Source: Pseudomonas citri
GTDB lineage: Bacteria > Pseudomonadota > Gammaproteobacteria > Pseudomonadales > Pseudomonadaceae
Assembly (NCBI RefSeq): GCF_025336485.1
Contig: NZ_JAODAB010000007.1
Location: 62,001 to 126,000, forward strand
Direction: 5' to 3'
Length of the DNA stretch: 64,000 nucleotides
The notes beneath the pieces were generated by a model that searched no databases, was not told the origin of the DNA, and was given only the letters and a program-made list of their open reading frames with translations. Below, piece after piece: positions 1 through 9,600 of the stretch; position 1 is the stretch's first letter; each line of letters begins with the position of its first letter. Position numbers and translations under genes: made by a program.

Positions 1-1401
1 GGTGTAGGGGTACAGGCCGGCGTCCATGTGATGCTGGATCACCTTGCGCTTGACCTCCAGGCTTTCCTTGGCCATCTCCATCAAGGTATCGAGACGCTGC
101 AACAGGGCATTGGTGTCGCCCTTGTACAGATAGCCCAGGCGCGCGCAGTTGATCGTCACCACCCCCAGGGAACCGGTCTGCTCGGCCGAACCGAACAGGC
201 CACCACCGCGCTTGAGCAACTCGCGCACGTCCAACTGCAAGCGGCAGCACATCGACCGCACCTGGTTGGGCTGCATGTCCGAATTGAGGAAGTTCTGGAA
301 GTACGGCAAGCCGTAGCGGGCAGTCATCTCGAACAGCCGGTCGGCGTTTTCGCTGTCCCAGGGGAAGTCATGGGTGATGTTGTAGGTCGGGATCGGGAAG
401 GTGAACACCCGCCCTTTCGCATCGCCGGCCTGCATCACTTCAATGTAGGCACGGTTGAGCAGCTCCATTTCCGCTTGCAGGTCACCGTAGGCGAACGGCA
501 TCTCTTCGCCACCGATCACCGGGATCTGCTCACGCAAGTCCTGTGGGCAAACCCAGTCAAACGTCAGGTTGGTGAACGGGGTTTGCGTGCCCCAGCGCGA
601 CGGCACGTTGAGGTTGTAGATGAATTCCTGCAGCGACTGGCGCACCTGGTTGTAGCTGAGCTTGTCCTTGCGCACGTAAGGCGCCAGGTAGGTGTCGAAC
701 GAACTGAACGCCTGGGCCCCGGCCCATTCGTTTTGCAGGGTGCCGAGGAAGTTGACCATTTGTCCCAAGGCGCTGCTCAGGTGCTTGGGCGGCGCGGCTT
801 CGACCCGCCCGGGCACGCCGTTGAGGCCTTCGTGCAACAGCGTGCGCAGGGACCAGCCGGCACAGTAGCCGGCGAGCATGTCCAGGTCGTGGATGTGCAG
901 GTCGGCTTCGCGGTGCGCCTCGCCGATGGCCTGGCTGTAGACCTCGTCGAGCCAGTAGTTGGCGGTGACCTTGCCCGAAACGTTGAGGATCAGGCCGCCC
1001 AGGGAATAACCCTGGTTGGCGTTGGCTTGCACGCGCCAGTCTTCGCGGTCCAGGTATTCGTTCATCGACGTGGCGACTTCCACCAGCGTGCGGCGATCGC
1101 GGCGCAGGCGTCCGTGTTGCTCGCGATAGACGATGTAGGCGCGCATGGAGAGGAAGAATCCGGCGTCCATCAGCACGCGCTCGACACGGTCCTGGATCTG
1201 CTCGACGTTCAACCGCGTCTGCCCTTCCAACCGCGTCAATACCGCCTTGAGCAATTCCTCGGCTTCGACTTCGGCGTATTCGCCGGTGGCCTTGCCGGCG
1301 GCGATCAGCGCCTGGCGGATCTTGTCCGCATCAAAGGCGACGATACTGCCATCGCGCTTGTGCAAGCGGTTACAGCCTACTGAGATCAACGTGCTCTGCA
1401 T
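1..1401 (-). CDS. nrdD: Anaerobic ribonucleoside-triphosphate reductase NrdD (3' end outside window)
   Basis: Class III ribonucleotide reductase, which makes deoxyribonucleotides without oxygen using a glycyl radical. Reading leftward from the ATG at 1399-1401 gives 467 uninterrupted residues that run off the window edge. The N-terminus has an ATP-cone (KRDGSIVAFDADKIRQAL) that senses ATP/dATP, followed by NrdD-type segments such as SLRTLLHEGLNG, QTPFTNLTFDW and FPIPTYNITHDF. The C-terminal glycyl-radical region and any nrdG lie outside. An FNR-like box lies about 90 bases upstream, consistent with anaerobic induction. The family call is firm; only the truncation by the window is uncertain. 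Confidence 0.95.
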   Translation of the reverse strand, partial: MQSTLISVGCNRLHKRDGSIVAFDADKIRQALIAAGKATGEYAEVEAEELLKAVLTRLEGQTRLNVEQIQDRVERVLMDAGFFLSMRAYIVYREQHGRLRRDRRTLVEVATSMNEYLDREDWRVQANANQGYSLGGLILNVSGKVTANYWLDEVYSQAIGEAHREADLHIHDLDMLAGYCAGWSLRTLLHEGLNGVPGRVEAAPPKHLSSALGQMVNFLGTLQNEWAGAQAFSSFDTYLAPYVRKDKLSYNQVRQSLQEFIYNLNVPSRWGTQTPFTNLTFDWVCPQDLREQIPVIGGEEMPFAYGDLQAEMELLNRAYIEVMQAGDAKGRVFTFPIPTYNITHDFPWDSENADRLFEMTARYGLPYFQNFLNSDMQPNQVRSMCCRLQLDVRELLKRGGGLFGSAEQTGSLGVVTINCARLGYLYKGDTNALLQRLDTLMEMAKESLEVKRKVIQHHMDAGLYPYT

Positions 1402-1487
1402 TTTGGCTCCAAACACAACATATAGATTTTTTAAAATCTTAAAACACAATATGCAGTGGAGATTACGGGCAAAAGGCGGGGTTGCAA

Positions 1488-1501
1488 TTGATCGATGTCA
1501 A
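1488..1501 (-). promoter_or_regulatory. ANR/FNR-type box upstream of nrdD
   Basis: TTGATCGATGTCAA matches the FNR/ANR consensus TTGAT-N4-ATCAA with one mismatch in the right half. It is centred about 94 bases upstream of the nrdD start codon, and no other gene starts nearby. Anaerobic control of nrdD is inferred from this site. Confidence 0.65.
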
Positions 1502-1567
1502 GAATGGGGGGTGGATCAGTTGTGGGGGATGTTGGCTGTGCTGTGGTCATCGTCGGATCGCCGTCCG

Positions 1568-1654
1568 GAGCAAGCTTTGCTCCCACAGGGATCTCGGTGC
1601 TCACAAATCCTGTGCACACACGAATCACCTGTGGGAGCAAAGCTTGCTCGCGAT
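1568..1654. repeat. REPIN: inverted pair of REP sequences
   Basis: Two REP units face each other: GAGCAAGCTTTGCTCCCACAG at the left and its complement type CTGTGGGAGCAAAGCTTGCTC at the right, the latter followed by GCGAT. About 35 bases separate them. The pair could fold into a long hairpin in the nrdD-moaA gap. The same module recurs at 32118, 34053, 39297 and 43284. Confidence 0.8.
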
Positions 1655-1668
1655 TGCGATGGGTCAGG

Positions 1669-2661
1669 TCACCCGCCACTCATGTTCATGAACCGCACGA
1701 TCTGCACTTCCCCACCGGGGCTGAAATCATGCTGCAAGGGCTTGCCTTTGAGTGCCTGCTTTATCGACTGAATGATCGGCTGGTCATCCAGCGGATACCG
1801 GCGCAGCAAGCCGCGCAGGTCCAGGGAGTTTTCTTGCCCCAGGCACAACAGCAACCGTCCTTCGACGGTCATGCGTACGCGGTTGCAACTGGCGCAGAAG
1901 TTGTGGGTATTGGGAGAGATGAAGCCGATCCGCGTGTCGGGATGTTGTTCCAGGCGCACGTAGCGCGCCGGCCCGCCACTGTTCTCGGTGCTGTCGAGCA
2001 ACCGATGATGAGTGGCGATCGCGGCCCGCACCTCGTCGCTGGAACAGAACGACTCGCCACGGGAACGTCCCACCTCCCCCAACGGCATTTCCTCGATGAA
2101 ACTGATATCGATGCGTTGCTCGATAGCGTATTGCACCAACGCCGGGACTTCATCGAAGTTGCGCCCTTTCATGACCACGCAGTTGAGCTTGATCCGCTCG
2201 AACCCCGCCGTCGTCGCCGCTTCGATGCCCGCCAGCACCTGGTCCAGGCTGCCGTTGCGGGTGATCGCCCGAAAGCGCTCCCCGTCCAGGCTGTCGAGGC
2301 TGATGTTCATGCGCTTGACCCCCGCCTCGACCAGCGGCCGGGCCAATCGGCCCAGCTGCGAGCCGTTGCTGGTCATCACCAGTTCGCGCAGGCCGGGCAG
2401 TGCCGCGATGTCGCGACACAGCCCGACGATGCCCGGACGGATCAACGGCTCACCACCGGTCAGGCGGATTTTCTTCACCCCCAGGCCCACGAACAGCCGC
2501 GCCAGGCGCTGCAACTCTTCCAGGGTCAACACTTGCTGGCGCGGCAGGAAGGTCATGTTTTTCGCCATGCAGTACACACAACGAAAATCACAACGATCGG
2601 TCACCGACATCCGCAAATAATCGATCTGGCGCCCAAAACCGTCCTGCAACACAGCGTTCAT
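1669..2661 (-). CDS. moaA: GTP 3',8-cyclase MoaA
   Basis: Radical-SAM enzyme that starts molybdenum cofactor synthesis by converting GTP to 3',8-cyclo-GTP. The 330-residue protein has the N-terminal 4Fe-4S motif C24-x3-C28-x2-C31 (CDFRCVYC), the SAM-binding GGEPL motif, the C-terminal cluster motif CASCNRVR with a further Cys downstream, and the essential terminal Gly-Gly (MSGG). It follows ppiC by about 25 bases on the same strand, so it is probably the last gene of the nar operon and dedicates cofactor supply to NarG. Confidence 0.97.
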   Translation of the reverse strand: MNAVLQDGFGRQIDYLRMSVTDRCDFRCVYCMAKNMTFLPRQQVLTLEELQRLARLFVGLGVKKIRLTGGEPLIRPGIVGLCRDIAALPGLRELVMTSNGSQLGRLARPLVEAGVKRMNISLDSLDGERFRAITRNGSLDQVLAGIEAATTAGFERIKLNCVVMKGRNFDEVPALVQYAIEQRIDISFIEEMPLGEVGRSRGESFCSSDEVRAAIATHHRLLDSTENSGGPARYVRLEQHPDTRIGFISPNTHNFCASCNRVRMTVEGRLLLCLGQENSLDLRGLLRRYPLDDQPIIQSIKQALKGKPLQHDFSPGGEVQIVRFMNMSGG

Positions 2662-2686
2662 GCATTTCCCCTGATTGAGCCGATGC

Positions 2687-3655
2687 TTACTGGACCAGCG
2701 GCGAGTCGGCGCCCTGGAGGTGGATGCCGCGAATATCCGCCGCCCCCACCAGCGTTTGCAGGTACTGCACCAGCGCTTTCTGCCAGACGCCCTGCTCCAG
2801 TTGGGTACGGATCGCCGTAGCCACCGCCTCGTAAGGCAGTGGCTGGCCGTCGATCCGTTGGTCGATGCTGATCACGTGCCAGCCATAACGACTTTCCAGT
2901 GGCTTGCTGGCCAGCCCCGCCGACAGGTTGAACAGTTGACGCTCCAGCTCGGGCACGGTCTGGCCCTTGCTGATCTGCCCCAACGATCCGCCCTGCTCCT
3001 TGGAAGGGCAAGCCGAGTACTTCAGCGCCAACTCGGCAAAACTGCCTGGGTTCTGGTCCAACCGCTCCAGCAACAATTCCGCCTGGACATGGGCGAGGCT
3101 GCGGGCCTCGGCATCGTCCGGGGCGCATTCGAGCAGGATGTGCCGTACCGCCAGCAGCGGCGCGCTGTGAAAGCGCGCACGGTTGCTCTCGTAGTAACGC
3201 ACGCAGGTGTCCTCGTCACATTGCGGCACCTGCACCTCACGCTCCAGAAGCAGCCGCGTGGCCGCTTCCTCTTCGTTTTCGCCGGCACCGACCTGCAACG
3301 TCAGGCCCAGCTGCGCGATGCGCTGCTGGAGCAATTCGCGGATCACCAGGGCCCGGGCGGCCTGGTAGACCGCATCCTCACGGCTCTCGGCCGGGTGATA
3401 TTGCAGCTCCTGGGCCATCGCCTGCGGCGCGATGGACACGCCGTTGACGCTGATGATCGGCCATTCCTGTTCGCTGCTGGCAATCAACTGCGGGGCTTGA
3501 TCTTCCGCCGCCGTGGCCTGGGCCGGTGCAAACTGCACCGCCCCTGCCGGTTCGATATCGGCCACCGCCGCCACCGCCGGTGCCGCTTTCACCGCGGAGG
3601 AAGCGCAGCCACCACCGCCGCCGCCACCACCGCCACATCCGCATCCACTCGCCAT
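2687..3655 (-). CDS. Parvulin-type peptidyl-prolyl isomerase of the nar operon (NifM/PpiC-like)
   Basis: A 322-residue protein with a C-terminal parvulin (rotamase) domain, recognised from [29 protein letters not shown] and the SRYGWHVI signature. Such isomerases are regularly found in Pseudomonas nar operons, where they are presumed to help nitrate reductase fold or mature. The start at 3655 is chosen because GAGGAGAA lies just upstream, and starting further out would overlap narI. The N-terminus is odd: a Cys/Gly tract (GCGCGGGGGGGGGC) followed by an Ala/Val-rich linker, with no signal peptide, so a cytoplasmic location is likely. Confidence 0.85.
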   Translation of the reverse strand: MASGCGCGGGGGGGGGCASSAVKAAPAVAAVADIEPAGAVQFAPAQATAAEDQAPQLIASSEQEWPIISVNGVSIAPQAMAQELQYHPAESREDAVYQAARALVIRELLQQRIAQLGLTLQVGAGENEEEAATRLLLEREVQVPQCDEDTCVRYYESNRARFHSAPLLAVRHILLECAPDDAEARSLAHVQAELLLERLDQNPGSFAELALKYSACPSKEQGGSLGQISKGQTVPELERQLFNLSAGLASKPLESRYGWHVISIDQRIDGQPLPYEAVATAIRTQLEQGVWQKALVQYLQTLVGAADIRGIHLQGADSPLVQ

Positions 3656-3665
3656 GATCTTCTCC

Positions 3666-4346
3666 TCAGAACTTTTGCCGAACGATTTGATAACGACGTC
3701 CCAGGTACCAGACTGGCGCACTGATGATGTGGACCAGACGAGTGAACGGGAACAGCACGAACAGGGTCAGGCCCAGCACGACATGGAGCTTGTAGACCAG
3801 GCTCACTGGCGCGATGGAGGTCGCGGCGTCCACTGGACGCAACAGCACAGTGTTCTGTGCCCAGTCAGCCAGCATCACCATCACGGAGCCGTCCATGTGG
3901 CCGGTGGAGGCCACGATGGTCAGCAGCCCCAGCACCAGTTGCACCAGCAACACCACCAGCACCAGGATGTCCGAAGTGTTGGAAGTAGCCCGCACCCGTG
4001 GGTCGGTCAGGCGGCGATTGAGCAACATCAGCAGGCCGATCAGGCCCAGCATCCCGAAGAAGCCACCGGAGACCATCGCCAGCAACTGCTTGTTCTCGGT
4101 GCTCAGCACATGGTGATAGATCGCCGAAGGCGTCAGCAGGCCGACAAAGTGACCGGCCAGCACGAACAGCACCCCCACGTGGAACAGGTTGCTGGCCACG
4201 CGCATGCCGCTCTTGTTCAGCATCTGGCTGGAGCCGGCCTTCCAGGTGTACTGGGACAGGTCGAACCGCGCCCAACTGCCGATCAGGCAAATCGCCAAGG
4301 CGACGTAGGGGTACACCCCGAACAACAACAGATCCCATTTAGACAT
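3666..4346 (-). CDS. narI: Respiratory nitrate reductase gamma subunit NarI
   Basis: Membrane di-haem cytochrome b that takes electrons from ubiquinol and passes them to NarH. The 226-residue protein has five hydrophobic segments. Candidate haem ligands are His56 and His66 (LFHVGVLFVLAGH) and His188 and His206 (LHVVLGLT, RLVH), matching the E. coli NarI positions almost exactly. Its ATG overlaps the end of narJ by 8 bases, which implies translational coupling. Confidence 0.98.
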   Translation of the reverse strand: MSKWDLLLFGVYPYVALAICLIGSWARFDLSQYTWKAGSSQMLNKSGMRVASNLFHVGVLFVLAGHFVGLLTPSAIYHHVLSTENKQLLAMVSGGFFGMLGLIGLLMLLNRRLTDPRVRATSNTSDILVLVVLLVQLVLGLLTIVASTGHMDGSVMVMLADWAQNTVLLRPVDAATSIAPVSLVYKLHVVLGLTLFVLFPFTRLVHIISAPVWYLGRRYQIVRQKF

Positions 4347-5094
4347 TGCCTACCTCCCCGGCCGGCGCTGCGGCCCGCCCTTCATGCTGAAAATCCACCC
4401 AGTGCAACGGCACTGCACTTTCTTCCCGGGCCTTGCCTGGTGCGCTTGGCAGTGAGCTGCAGCGGTCCTGTTGCTCGGCCTTGAGGAAATCCACGGCCTC
4501 TTCTTCCCAGATCTTGTCCAGGGCTTCGAGGGAGTCGTCGCGCACTTCGGCCTTCACCTGCTCGCGCAGTTGGGCCACCGCGTCGCGCGGTTCCGCCCCG
4601 GCGATCTGCAACAGCGCCCGGAAGCAGTTGGCGTAAGCGCTTTCACGCTCCTCCAACCGCGCCGCGAGCAAGGCCAGCAGATGCTCTACATCCGCGAGAC
4701 CTTCACGGGCCTCGAGGTCTTCGCGAGTGGACAAGAACTCCAGGTACAGCGGGATGTAGTCGGGCAACTCCTTCACGCCGATGGCAAAACCCGCTTCCTC
4801 GTACTGGGCCATCATGTCCACCATGGCCTGGCCCCGGTCACGGGACTCGCCGTGGACATGTTCGAACAGCAACAACGACAGCGAACGCCCCCGGCCGAAC
4901 AGGGCACCGTAGTGCTCCTGGCCGTCCATCAGGTCCTTGCCGCAGATCACTTCCAGCAGCTCGAACAGACCCGCGCGCTGGTTGGGGCTGATTTCCCGCG
5001 CCTGGAGGATCGCTTCCTCCAGTTCGTCGCGCCCTTCCACCAGCCTCTCGGTCGGGTAGTCAAGCAGCAACGAAATCACCTTGAGAATGCGCAT
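4339..5094 (-). CDS. narJ: Nitrate reductase molybdenum cofactor assembly chaperone NarJ
   Basis: A dedicated chaperone that binds the NarG N-terminus and allows Mo-bisMGD insertion before membrane attachment. It is an all-helical TorD/NarJ-family protein of 251 residues with the LLDYPTE opening and LSLLLFEHVHGESRDRG core. The ATG at 5094 is preferred because GGAGGA lies six bases upstream; the ATG at 5100 sits directly against that ribosome site. The narH stop overlaps this start region. It lies between narH and narI as in other nar operons. Confidence 0.96.
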   Translation of the reverse strand: MRILKVISLLLDYPTERLVEGRDELEEAILQAREISPNQRAGLFELLEVICGKDLMDGQEHYGALFGRGRSLSLLLFEHVHGESRDRGQAMVDMMAQYEEAGFAIGVKELPDYIPLYLEFLSTREDLEAREGLADVEHLLALLAARLEERESAYANCFRALLQIAGAEPRDAVAQLREQVKAEVRDDSLEALDKIWEEEAVDFLKAEQQDRCSSLPSAPGKAREESAVPLHWVDFQHEGRAAAPAGEVGNV

Positions 5095-5096
5095 GC

Positions 5097-6635
5097 TCAT
5101 TCCTCCCACAACTGCACGGTCTTGATCACGTCACGGCGGTTGGCCTTCTTGCCACCGAACATGTTGGTGTCGGAGCTGCCGCTGCAACCGCTGCCGAAGC
5201 TGAAGCCGCAACCGGAACGCTCGGCGAACGCATCGCTCATCGCGTCTTCACGGTGGGCACTTGGCACCACGAAACGGTCCTCGTAGTTGGCAATCGCCAG
5301 GTAGCGGTACATCTCTTCCACCTGGTTCACGCTCAAGTCGACATCGGCCAGCACTTTCAGGTCTTTCACGCCGTCGACCTGCTCGGAACGCTTGTAGGCA
5401 CGCATCGCCAACAGACGCTTGAGGGCCAGCTTGACCGGTTTCTCATCGCCAGCGGTCAGCAGGTTGGCCAGGTAACGCAGTGGAATACGCAGGCTGTCGA
5501 CGTCCGGGATCACACCGTTCATGCCGACGGTACCCGCTGCGGCGGCGTTCTGGATCGGCGACAGTGGCGGCACGTACCAGACCATTGGCAGGGTGCGGTA
5601 TTCAGGGTGCAACGGCAGCGCGAGTTTCCAGTCCACGGCCATTTTGTAGACCGGCGAGCGTTGCGCCGAGTCGATCACCGATTGCGGCACGCCATCGGCC
5701 AGGGCCTGGCGGATCACGGCTGGGTCGTTCGGGTCGAGGAAGATCTCCAGTTGCTTCTCGTACAGGTCTTGCTCGTTGGCCGTGCTCGCCACCTCGGCGA
5801 TACGATCGGCGTCATACAGCAGCACGCCGAGGTAGCGGATCCGGCCCACGCAGGTTTCGGCGCAGACGGTCGGCATACCGGCTTCGATACGCGGGTAGCA
5901 GAAAATGCATTTTTCCGACTTGCCGCTCTTCCAGTTGAAGTAAATCTTCTTGTACGGGCAGCCGCTGATGCACATGCGCCAGCCGCGGCACTTCTCCTGG
6001 TCGATCAGGACGATGCCGTCCTCTTCACGCTTGTAGATCGCACCGCTCGGGCAAGACGCCGCGCACGCCGGGTTCAGGCAGTGCTCGCACAGGCGCGGCA
6101 GGTACATCATGAAAGTGTTTTCGTACTCGCCGTAGATGTCCGCCTGAATCTTGTCGAAGTTCTTGTCCTTGCGACGCTTGGCGAATTCGGTACCGAGGAT
6201 TTCCTCCCAGTTCGGGCCCCACTCGATCTTCTCCATGCGTTTGCCGGACACCACCGAACGCGGCCGCGCAACAGGCTGGTGCTCGCCCAGCGGTGCGGTG
6301 TGCAGGTGCTGGTAGTCGAAGTCGAACGGTTCGTAGTAGTCATCCAGGCTCGGCAGGTCCGGGTTGGCGAAGATGTTCGCCAACACGCGGAACTTGCCGC
6401 CGATGCGTGGGTTGATCGAACCGTTGGCATTGCGCACCCAACCGCCCTTCCACTTGTCCTGGTTTTCCCATTCTTTCGGATAGCCGATACCAGGCTTGGT
6501 CTCGACGTTGTTGAACCAGGCGTATTCCATGCCTTCACGGCTGGTCCAGACGTTCTTGCAAGTGATCGAGCAAGTGTGGCAACCGATGCATTTGTCCAGG
6601 TTCAGGACCATGCCGATCTGTGAACGAATTTTCAT
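5097..6635 (-). CDS. narH: Respiratory nitrate reductase beta subunit NarH
   Basis: Iron-sulfur electron-transfer subunit between NarI and NarG. It is 512 residues long, with the first Cys motif C16-x2-C19-x2-C22-x3-C26 (CIGCHTCSITC), a second group CEHCLNPACAASCPSG, and a third CRGWRMCISGCP. The Trp in that third group is the residue typical of the NarH 3Fe-4S cluster. The start at 6635 is supported by GAGGAG six bases upstream and by MKIRSQIGMVLNLDKC, the usual NarH opening. It lies 10 bases after narG. Confidence 0.98.
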   Translation of the reverse strand: MKIRSQIGMVLNLDKCIGCHTCSITCKNVWTSREGMEYAWFNNVETKPGIGYPKEWENQDKWKGGWVRNANGSINPRIGGKFRVLANIFANPDLPSLDDYYEPFDFDYQHLHTAPLGEHQPVARPRSVVSGKRMEKIEWGPNWEEILGTEFAKRRKDKNFDKIQADIYGEYENTFMMYLPRLCEHCLNPACAASCPSGAIYKREEDGIVLIDQEKCRGWRMCISGCPYKKIYFNWKSGKSEKCIFCYPRIEAGMPTVCAETCVGRIRYLGVLLYDADRIAEVASTANEQDLYEKQLEIFLDPNDPAVIRQALADGVPQSVIDSAQRSPVYKMAVDWKLALPLHPEYRTLPMVWYVPPLSPIQNAAAAGTVGMNGVIPDVDSLRIPLRYLANLLTAGDEKPVKLALKRLLAMRAYKRSEQVDGVKDLKVLADVDLSVNQVEEMYRYLAIANYEDRFVVPSAHREDAMSDAFAERSGCGFSFGSGCSGSSDTNMFGGKKANRRDVIKTVQLWEE

Positions 6636-6645
6636 CTCAATCTCC

Positions 6646-9600
6646 TCAATCCAGCTCAGTCGGCAGTGGGCGCGGCAGGTCATCGCCGCTGGAACCGTCG
6701 AGCCAGTCGACCTTGGCCATCTTGCGTACCACGACGAATTCATCGCGGTTGCAACCGACCGTGCCGTAATAGTTGAAGCCGTAGGCCTGCTGTGCGTAGC
6801 CACCGATCATGTGGGTAGGCTTGAGCACGACACGGGTCACCGAGTTGTGGTGGCCGCCGCGGGTCTTCGTGGTTTCCGAGCCGGGTACGTTCACGATCCG
6901 TTCCTGGGCGTGGTACATCATCACCATGCCTTCCTTGACGCGCTGGCTGACCACTGCACGGGCCGTCAGGGCACCGTTGGCGTTGAAGCATTCGACCCAG
7001 TCGTTGTCCTCGATACCGGCGCGCTTGGCGTCGATTTCCGAGAGCCAGACAATCGGCCCGCCGCGGCTCAGGGTGAGCATGATCAGGTTGTCGGTATAGG
7101 TACTGTGGATGCCCCACTTCTGGTGCGGCGTGATCCAGTTCAGCACGATCTCGGTTTCGCCGTTGCTGCGCTTGCCCTTGACCACGTCGATGGTGCGGGT
7201 GTTGACCGGCGGCCGGTAGTTCATGAACTGCTCGCCGAACGCCTGCATCCAAGGGTGATCCTGGTAGAACTGCTGGCGACCGGTGATGGTGCGCCATGGG
7301 ATCGACTCATGGACGTTGGTGTAGCCGGCGTTGTAGCTCACGTGATCGTCTTCCAGGCCAGACCAGGTCGGGCTGGAGATGATCTTGCGCGGCTGCGCCT
7401 GGATATCGCGGAAGCGAATCGCCTCGTGCTCTTTCGACACGGCAAGGTGGCTGTGGTCGATGCCGGTGAATTCCGACAGTGCCGCCCAGGCCTTCACCGC
7501 GACGTGGCCGTTGGTTTCCGGGGCCAGGGACAGGATCACCTCGGCAGCGTCGATGGCGCTGTCGATTTTCGGCCGCCCTTGGCTGATGCCCGATTCAACT
7601 TCGTGGTGGTTCAGCTCACCGAGGAATTTGACTTCGGTATCGGTGTTCCAGTTGATGCCCTTGCCGCCGTTGCCGAGTTTTTCCAGCAGCGGGCCCAGGG
7701 AGGTGAACTGCTTGTAGATGTTCGGGTAGTCACGCTCGACCACTTGCAGGTTCGGTGCGTTCTTGCCCGGTTGTGGTGCCACGCCAGCGGTTTTCCAGTC
7801 GGTGCCGCCAAACGGTTGGGCCAGTTCGCCGACGCTGTCGTGCATCAACGGTACGGTGACCAGGTCTTTCTCCACACCCAGGTGGCCGACCGCCATGGCG
7901 GAAAACGCCTTGGCGATGCCTTTGTAGATTTCCCAGTCCGAACGCGATTCCCACGCAGGATCGATGGCCGCGGACAGTGGGTGGATGAACGGGTGCATGT
8001 CCGAGGTGTTCATGTCGTCTTTTTCGTACCAGGTGGCGGTCGGCAAGACGATGTCCGAGTACACGCACGTCGAGGACATGCGGAAGTCCAGCGTGGTCAC
8101 CAGGTCGAGCTTGCCGATGGCGCCCTCGTCCACCCACTCGGCTTCGGTAGGCTTGCAGTGGCCGACCTTGCCGATGTCTTCGTTCATCACGCCGTTCTTG
8201 GTACCCAGCAGGTACTTGAGCATGTACTCGTGGCCCTTGCCCGAGGAACCCAGCAGGTTGGAACGCCAGATGAACATGTTGCGCGGGAAGTTGACCGGGT
8301 TGTCCGGTTGCTCGCAGGAGAAGCGCAGGGAACCGTCCTGCAGCGACTTGACCACATAGTCCTTAGGATCCAGGCCCACCGCGGCGGCATCGCGGCAGAT
8401 GTGCAGCGGGTTGGTGTTGAGCTGTGGTGCGCTCGGCAACCAGCCGGCCCGCTCGGCGCGGATGTTGTAGTCCAGGGCGTGCTCGGGGAACTGGGATTTA
8501 TCGGCCAGCGGCGAGAGCACGTCGTGCATGTTCATCTTCTCGTGGCGCCACTGGGAACTGTGGCCGTAGAAGAAGCTGGTGCCGTTCATTTGCCGCGATG
8601 GGCGGTTCCAGTCCAGGCCGAACGCCAGGGGCAGCCAGCCGCATTGCGGACGGAGTTTTTCCTGACCCACATAGTGAGCCCAACCGCCACCGGTCTGGCC
8701 GATGCAACCGCAGAGCATGAGCATGTTGATCAGCCCGCGGTAGTTCATGTCCATGTGATACCAGTGGTTCATCGCCGCACCGACGATGATCATCGAGCGT
8801 CCACGGGTCTTGTCGGCGTTGTCGGCGAATTCACGGGCGATCTGGATCGCCTTCTCGCGGCTCACGCCAGTGATCTGTTCCTGCCAGGCCGGAGTGCCCG
8901 GCACCGAGGCGTCGTCATAGCCCTTGGCGACGTTGGCGCCACCCAGGCCACGGTCGATGGCCAGGTTGGCGGCCGACAAGTCGAACACCGTGGCGACTTT
9001 CGCCACGCTGCCATCGGCCAGCACCACGCTGTGCACCGGCACACGACGGAACTGCACGGCTTCGCCTGCCACGTGCTGGAAGTGATCCTGGGTTTCGCCG
9101 GCGAAGTATGGGAAACCCACCTCGGCGACGTCGCCGCCGATCAGGCTCAGCTTGAGGTCGACCTCGCGGCCCTCACCGCCTTCACGAGGCAGGATGTTCC
9201 ACTTGCCCTTCTCGCCCCAGCGATAGCCGATGGAACCTTGCGGCGAAACCAGCTCGCCGTTGGCATCCATGGCGATGGTTTTCCACTCGGGGTTGTTGTC
9301 CTGGCCGAGGTTGTCGGCCAGGTCGCTGGCACGCAGGAAGCGATCCGGCTGCAAGCCATTGCCTGGCGCGGTGCCCAGCATCGGCTTGAGCATCACCAGC
9401 ACCGGCAAGTCGGTGTAGCGCTTGGCGTAGTCGGTGAAGTAGGCGCTCGGCTTGTCCAGGTGGAATTCTTTGAAGATCACATGGTTGAAGGCCTGGGCCA
9501 ATGCGGCGTCGGTACCCTGCTTGGGGTTGAGCCACAGGTCGGTGAGCTTGGCGACTTCCGAGTAGTCCGGGGTGATCGCCACGGTCTTGGTGCCCTTGTA

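Noticed and set aside
28..1383. A 451-codon rightward open frame at the left edge
   Set aside because: It is antisense to the partial nrdD, which reads continuously to the window edge with clear family motifs.
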